Shown here in pieces: positions 61,117-64,000 of a DNA stretch of 64,000 bases. Position 1 is the first letter of the stretch, and every line of letters starts with the position of its first letter. The DNA comes from Rhizobium sp. Root274 (GTDB taxonomy: Bacteria > Pseudomonadota > Alphaproteobacteria > Rhizobiales > Rhizobiaceae): positions 435,186 to 499,185 of the forward strand of contig NZ_LMJE01000001.1 of assembly GCF_001429245.1 (NCBI RefSeq), in the 5' to 3' direction. The notes under the pieces are model-generated. The model saw only the letters and a list, made by a program, of their open reading frames with translations, searched no databases and was not told the DNA's origin. A program made the position numbers and the translations under genes.

Positions 61117-62313
61117 GTGACAGACAAAGCCCCTTCCCTGCCTGCTGACCGGCCCTTCGGCTTCCGCCTGACGCTTGGCGCCATGGCCGTGATGATGGCA
61201 GGCGCAAGCGCGCCTTCGCCGTTTTATCCGCTGTTGCAGCAGGAGATCGGGTTTTCCTCGGCGACGCTGACCGGCATTTTCGCCGTTTATACGATCGCCC
61301 TTCTGGCGACGCTGTTGTTCTTCGGTTCGCTCTCGGACCATCTTGGCCGGCGGCCGGTGATTTCCGCGGGCTTTGCGCTGATGGCGGCAAGCCTGTTGTT
61401 GTTCTGGCATGCGCAGACGGTGTCAGCGCTGATGCTGGCGCGGGTGCTGCAGGGTCTGGCGGCGGGGCTGCTCTTGTCGTCGCTCTCGGCGGCGGTCGTC
61501 GATTTCGAGCCGAAGAGCCGGCCGGGCAGCGCCTCGATCTGGAATTCCGTCGTGCCGCTTGCGGGCCTTGCCTTCGGGGCGCTTGCCGCCGGCCTGCTGA
61601 TGGATCTGACGGAGGGGCCAAAGGCGGAGGTCTTCGGCACGCTGGTTGCCGGCTATGTGCTTTCGGCCCTTGCCATCTGGCTGGTGCCGGAAACGGCACC
61701 GCGCCATGCGGGGCTGCTTGCCTCGCTCAAACCACGCATCGGCGTGCCTAAGGCGGCAGCGCCGGCCTTCTGGCGCAGTGCGCCGGCCGTGATTGCCGGC
61801 TGGGCGACCGGCGGCCTTTATCTTTCGCTCGGCGCGCCGCTGGTCAGGCATGTCTTCGGGGCGGAAGATCACCTCTCCCAATCCTTCGTCATCTTCCTGC
61901 TCTGCGGTTTCGGTGCCCTCGCCTGTTATTTGGCACGGTCCTCTTCGTCGCGCCGGGTGACGCTCTACGGCACCTCGGCGCTGGCGATCGGCACGGCGCT
62001 GTCGCTTGCCGCCATCGCCTGGCCGTCGATGCCGGGCTATCTCATCGCGCTGTCGATTGCCGGCACTGGCTTCGGCACCTGTTTTTACGGCGTGCTGCGC
62101 TCGATCGTGCCGGTGGTGCGACCGGACGAACGGGGGGAATTGTTTGCCGCGCTCTTCACCCTCTCCTATCTCGCCTTCGGCCTGCCGACGCTGCTGGCCG
62201 GCGTCGCCGTCGGCGTCTTCGGGCTGACAGCCACCGTGCTCGGTTACGGCGCGCTGATCGTGGTGTTTTCGGCGGTGGCGGGGTTGCTGCGGAAATTCAG
62301 GACGGCTGCGTGA
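61117..62313 (+). CDS. MFS efflux-type transporter
   Basis: 398 aa from the GTG at 61117. Upstream in-frame codons (TTG 61054) lie inside the operator and are less likely. Twelve hydrophobic helices; motif A GSLSDHLGRRPVISAGFALM; motif C-like GLAFGALAAGLLMDLTEGP. Probably an exporter of a small molecule that releases ArsR. Confidence 0.88.
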   Translation: MTDKAPSLPADRPFGFRLTLGAMAVMMAGASAPSPFYPLLQQEIGFSSATLTGIFAVYTIALLATLLFFGSLSDHLGRRPVISAGFALMAASLLLFWHAQTVSALMLARVLQGLAAGLLLSSLSAAVVDFEPKSRPGSASIWNSVVPLAGLAFGALAAGLLMDLTEGPKAEVFGTLVAGYVLSALAIWLVPETAPRHAGLLASLKPRIGVPKAAAPAFWRSAPAVIAGWATGGLYLSLGAPLVRHVFGAEDHLSQSFVIFLLCGFGALACYLARSSSSRRVTLYGTSALAIGTALSLAAIAWPSMPGYLIALSIAGTGFGTCFYGVLRSIVPVVRPDERGELFAALFTLSYLAFGLPTLLAGVAVGVFGLTATVLGYGALIVVFSAVAGLLRKFRTAA

Positions 62314-62379
62314 GGAAAGGGCTTCGCCCGCTCACTCGTCCCTTTCGTGGGCGAGCGGGATGCGGCCGGATTTGCCACG

Positions 62380-62445
62380 ACTGTCTGCCCCTCATCCGCC
62401 CTTCGGGCACCTTCTCCCCGCAAACGGGGAGAAGGGAAGTAGCCC
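62380..62445. repeat. Hairpin repeat (RIME-like)
   Basis: CCCCTCATCCGCCCTTCGGG and the stem CTTCTCCCCGCAAACGGGGAGAAG, next to the chemoreceptor stop codon. Confidence 0.82.
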
Positions 62446-62448
62446 GCC

Positions 62449-64000
62449 TCACGCCACCCGCTTCACATGGCCTGCCGAAGGCTGGGCATGGGTGCGGGCC
62501 TCGCTCACGGCATGAAACTTGAACTGGCCGACGAGGTTGCGGAGTTTGCTCGCTTCGCTGGACAGGGCGGCCGAGGCGGCGGTGGTTTGTTCGACCATGG
62601 CGGCATTCTTCTGGGTTGTCTGATCCATGGAATTGACCGCGACATTGACCTCCGACAAACCCGTCGACTGTTCGCGCGCCGAGGTGGCGATCGCTTCCAT
62701 GTGTTCGTTGATCAGCGCGATCCGTTCACCGATCCCCTTCAGCGCCGTGCCGGTTTCGCGCACCAGCCGCACCCCGCCCTCGACCTCTGTCGACGACGTG
62801 TGGATCAGGCCCTTGATTTCCTTGGCGGCCTGGGCCGAACGCTGGGCCAGTTCACGCACCTCCTGGGCAACCACCGCAAACCCCTTTCCGGCCTCGCCGG
62901 CACGGGCTGCTTCCACGCCGGCATTGAGCGCGAGGAGATTGGTCTGGAAGGCGATTTCATCGATGACGCCGATGATGTTGGAGATTTGCCGGGACGAGGT
63001 CTCGATGCGCTGCATGGCTTCCTCGGCCTCTGCGACCACGGCTGCCGATTGCGCGGCACTGCGATTGGTCTCCGTCGCGACCGCCCTCGCCTCGATCGTG
63101 CGCTTGCTGGAATTGCCGACATTGGTGGTGATTTCGTCGAGGGCGGCCGCGGTCTGTTCAAGCGCTGCGGCCTGCTGTTCCGTGCGGCGGGCGAGATCGC
63201 CGGCGCCGGAGGCGATTTCGCGGGAGCCGTCGTCGATCGCGCCGACGCCAGCGGAGATGGCGCTCAGCGTGTCGCCGAGCTGCTTGACCGAGAGGTTGAA
63301 ATCCTGTCGCAAGGCTTCGAAATCCGGCGCGAAGGGCTGGTCGAGCTGGAAGGAGAGATCACCGGCTGCGAGCCGCCGCAGGCCGTCGGCGAGACCGGCC
63401 GTCGCGATTTTCAGCCGCTCTGCTGCATCGGCCTCGGCGCGTTCCTGGGCGGAGATGCGGTCGAGCTCCATCTGGCGGCGCTGTGCGTCCGCCCCCTGCT
63501 CCATGGCCTGCTTGTCGATCGCCGCCTGGCGGAAGGTCTCGACCGAGGCCGCCATGGCGCCGATCTCATCGGTGCGGCCTATGCCGGTGCAGTCAAAGCT
63601 GGTATCGCCGGCGGCCAGCCGCTTCATGTCGGTGGAGAGGGCGAGGATGGGCCCGGTGACAGCCTTGCGGGTGAGGACGGCAAGACCGAGGCAAAACACG
63701 GCGGCGATGACGAAGACGGCCTTGAGCAGGGTGTCGATGATCTCCTCGAGGGTGACGCTGCGCTCAACAGCGGCCTTGGACACCGTGGCGATCTGGTCAC
63801 CCGCCTGTTCCATCGCGCCTTCGAGGACGGAGAACTGTTGGAGAAAGACCGGCAGGGCCGCAAGCGCTGCAGCTTGATCGCGGCCAGCGATCTCGACGAT
63901 GCTGGCGGCGCCGTCGATATAGCTTTTCAGCGGCGCATCCAGATCGTCCAGCACCTTTTTCGTCGTGGGATCGCTGACCAGCGTCTTGTTCGTCTTGACG
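62449..64000 (-). CDS. Methyl-accepting chemotaxis protein, N-terminus outside the window
   Basis: More than 517 codons in frame to the window edge. The visible part has the end of a four-helix ligand domain (FLQQFSVLEGAMEQAGDQI), a membrane helix (LLKAVFVIAAVFCLGLAVL), a HAMP domain (TGPILALSTDMKRLAAGDTS ... EIGAMAASVETFR), a second HAMP-like repeat (LADGLRRLAAGDLSFQLDQPF) and the signalling tip [46 protein letters not shown]. Confidence 0.93.
   Translation of the reverse strand, partial: VKTNKTLVSDPTTKKVLDDLDAPLKSYIDGAASIVEIAGRDQAAALAALPVFLQQFSVLEGAMEQAGDQIATVSKAAVERSVTLEEIIDTLLKAVFVIAAVFCLGLAVLTRKAVTGPILALSTDMKRLAAGDTSFDCTGIGRTDEIGAMAASVETFRQAAIDKQAMEQGADAQRRQMELDRISAQERAEADAAERLKIATAGLADGLRRLAAGDLSFQLDQPFAPDFEALRQDFNLSVKQLGDTLSAISAGVGAIDDGSREIASGAGDLARRTEQQAAALEQTAAALDEITTNVGNSSKRTIEARAVATETNRSAAQSAAVVAEAEEAMQRIETSSRQISNIIGVIDEIAFQTNLLALNAGVEAARAGEAGKGFAVVAQEVRELAQRSAQAAKEIKGLIHTSSTEVEGGVRLVRETGTALKGIGERIALINEHMEAIATSAREQSTGLSEVNVAVNSMDQTTQKNAAMVEQTTAASAALSSEASKLRNLVGQFKFHAVSEARTHAQPSAGHVKRVA

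Overview
The window is high-GC alphaproteobacterial DNA, most likely a chromosomal segment of Rhizobiaceae (Rhizobium/Agrobacterium/Ciceribacter-like). The evidence is the FeuN-FeuP-FeuQ / CcmI neighbourhood, an HWE-type sensor kinase, rhizobial intergenic hairpin repeats, and a complete structural gene cluster of the Rhodobacter capsulatus gene transfer agent (RcGTA) type. No tRNA, rRNA, CRISPR array, integrase or classical insertion sequence was seen.

Layout. 1-4.45 kb (minus strand): cytochrome c maturation genes (ccmE start, ccmI), a small lipoprotein and the feuN-feuP-feuQ envelope two-component system. 4.58-5.42 kb: a PrlF/YhaV toxin-antitoxin (TA) pair. 5.6-33.15 kb: the GTA cluster on the minus strand in RcGTA order: gp1-like protein (33147), gp2 terminase, gp3 portal, gp3.5-position membrane protein, gp4 protease, gp5 capsid, gp6, gp7, gp8, gp9 tail tube, gp10, gp10.1, gp11 tape measure (frameshifted), gp12, gp13, gp14 and gp15 (ends 5888). 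In RcGTA this cluster is compact. Here it is opened by many inserts, mostly on the opposite strand: ArsR/SRPBCC, a lipoprotein, a 42-aa protein gene with its own terminator, a GH19 endolysin, a Dabb protein, a Doc TA pair, a TetR/hydrolase pair, HXXEE and PAP2 membrane proteins, an MFS transporter and a YefM/YoeB pair. A heparin-lyase-like polysaccharide lyase lies in the tail-tip part, and hairpin repeats fill most joints.

33.4-40.5 kb: an orphan PemK, a frameshifted diguanylate cyclase, a second PemK with a Phd-like antitoxin, the CueR/CopZ/CopA copper-export set and a MazE/MazF pair. 40.7-64 kb: ordinary chromosome, with a GFA protein, two chemoreceptors (the second cut by the window edge), regulators paired with divergent enzymes (TetR/SDR, two LysR genes, ArsR/MFS), a YcgN-type protein, a bifunctional penicillin-binding protein, an active-looking diguanylate cyclase, a sensor kinase and a D-2-hydroxyacid dehydrogenase. 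A chimeric gene relic at 52.5-52.8 kb joins fragments of the dehydrogenase and the cyclase.

Most interesting: (i) the GTA cluster has a full gene set but many inserts and two TA modules inside, plus one at each edge; (ii) a terminator-like hairpin with a U-tract sits between a good promoter and the gp1 ribosome binding site, so GTA transcription may be gated by attenuation; (iii) a polysaccharide lyase is built into the tail-tip operon; (iv) the tape-measure gene carries a single-base frameshift; (v) a CtrA-like box precedes a tiny gene within the cluster; (vi) the hairpin repeats supply the last residues of two unrelated proteins.
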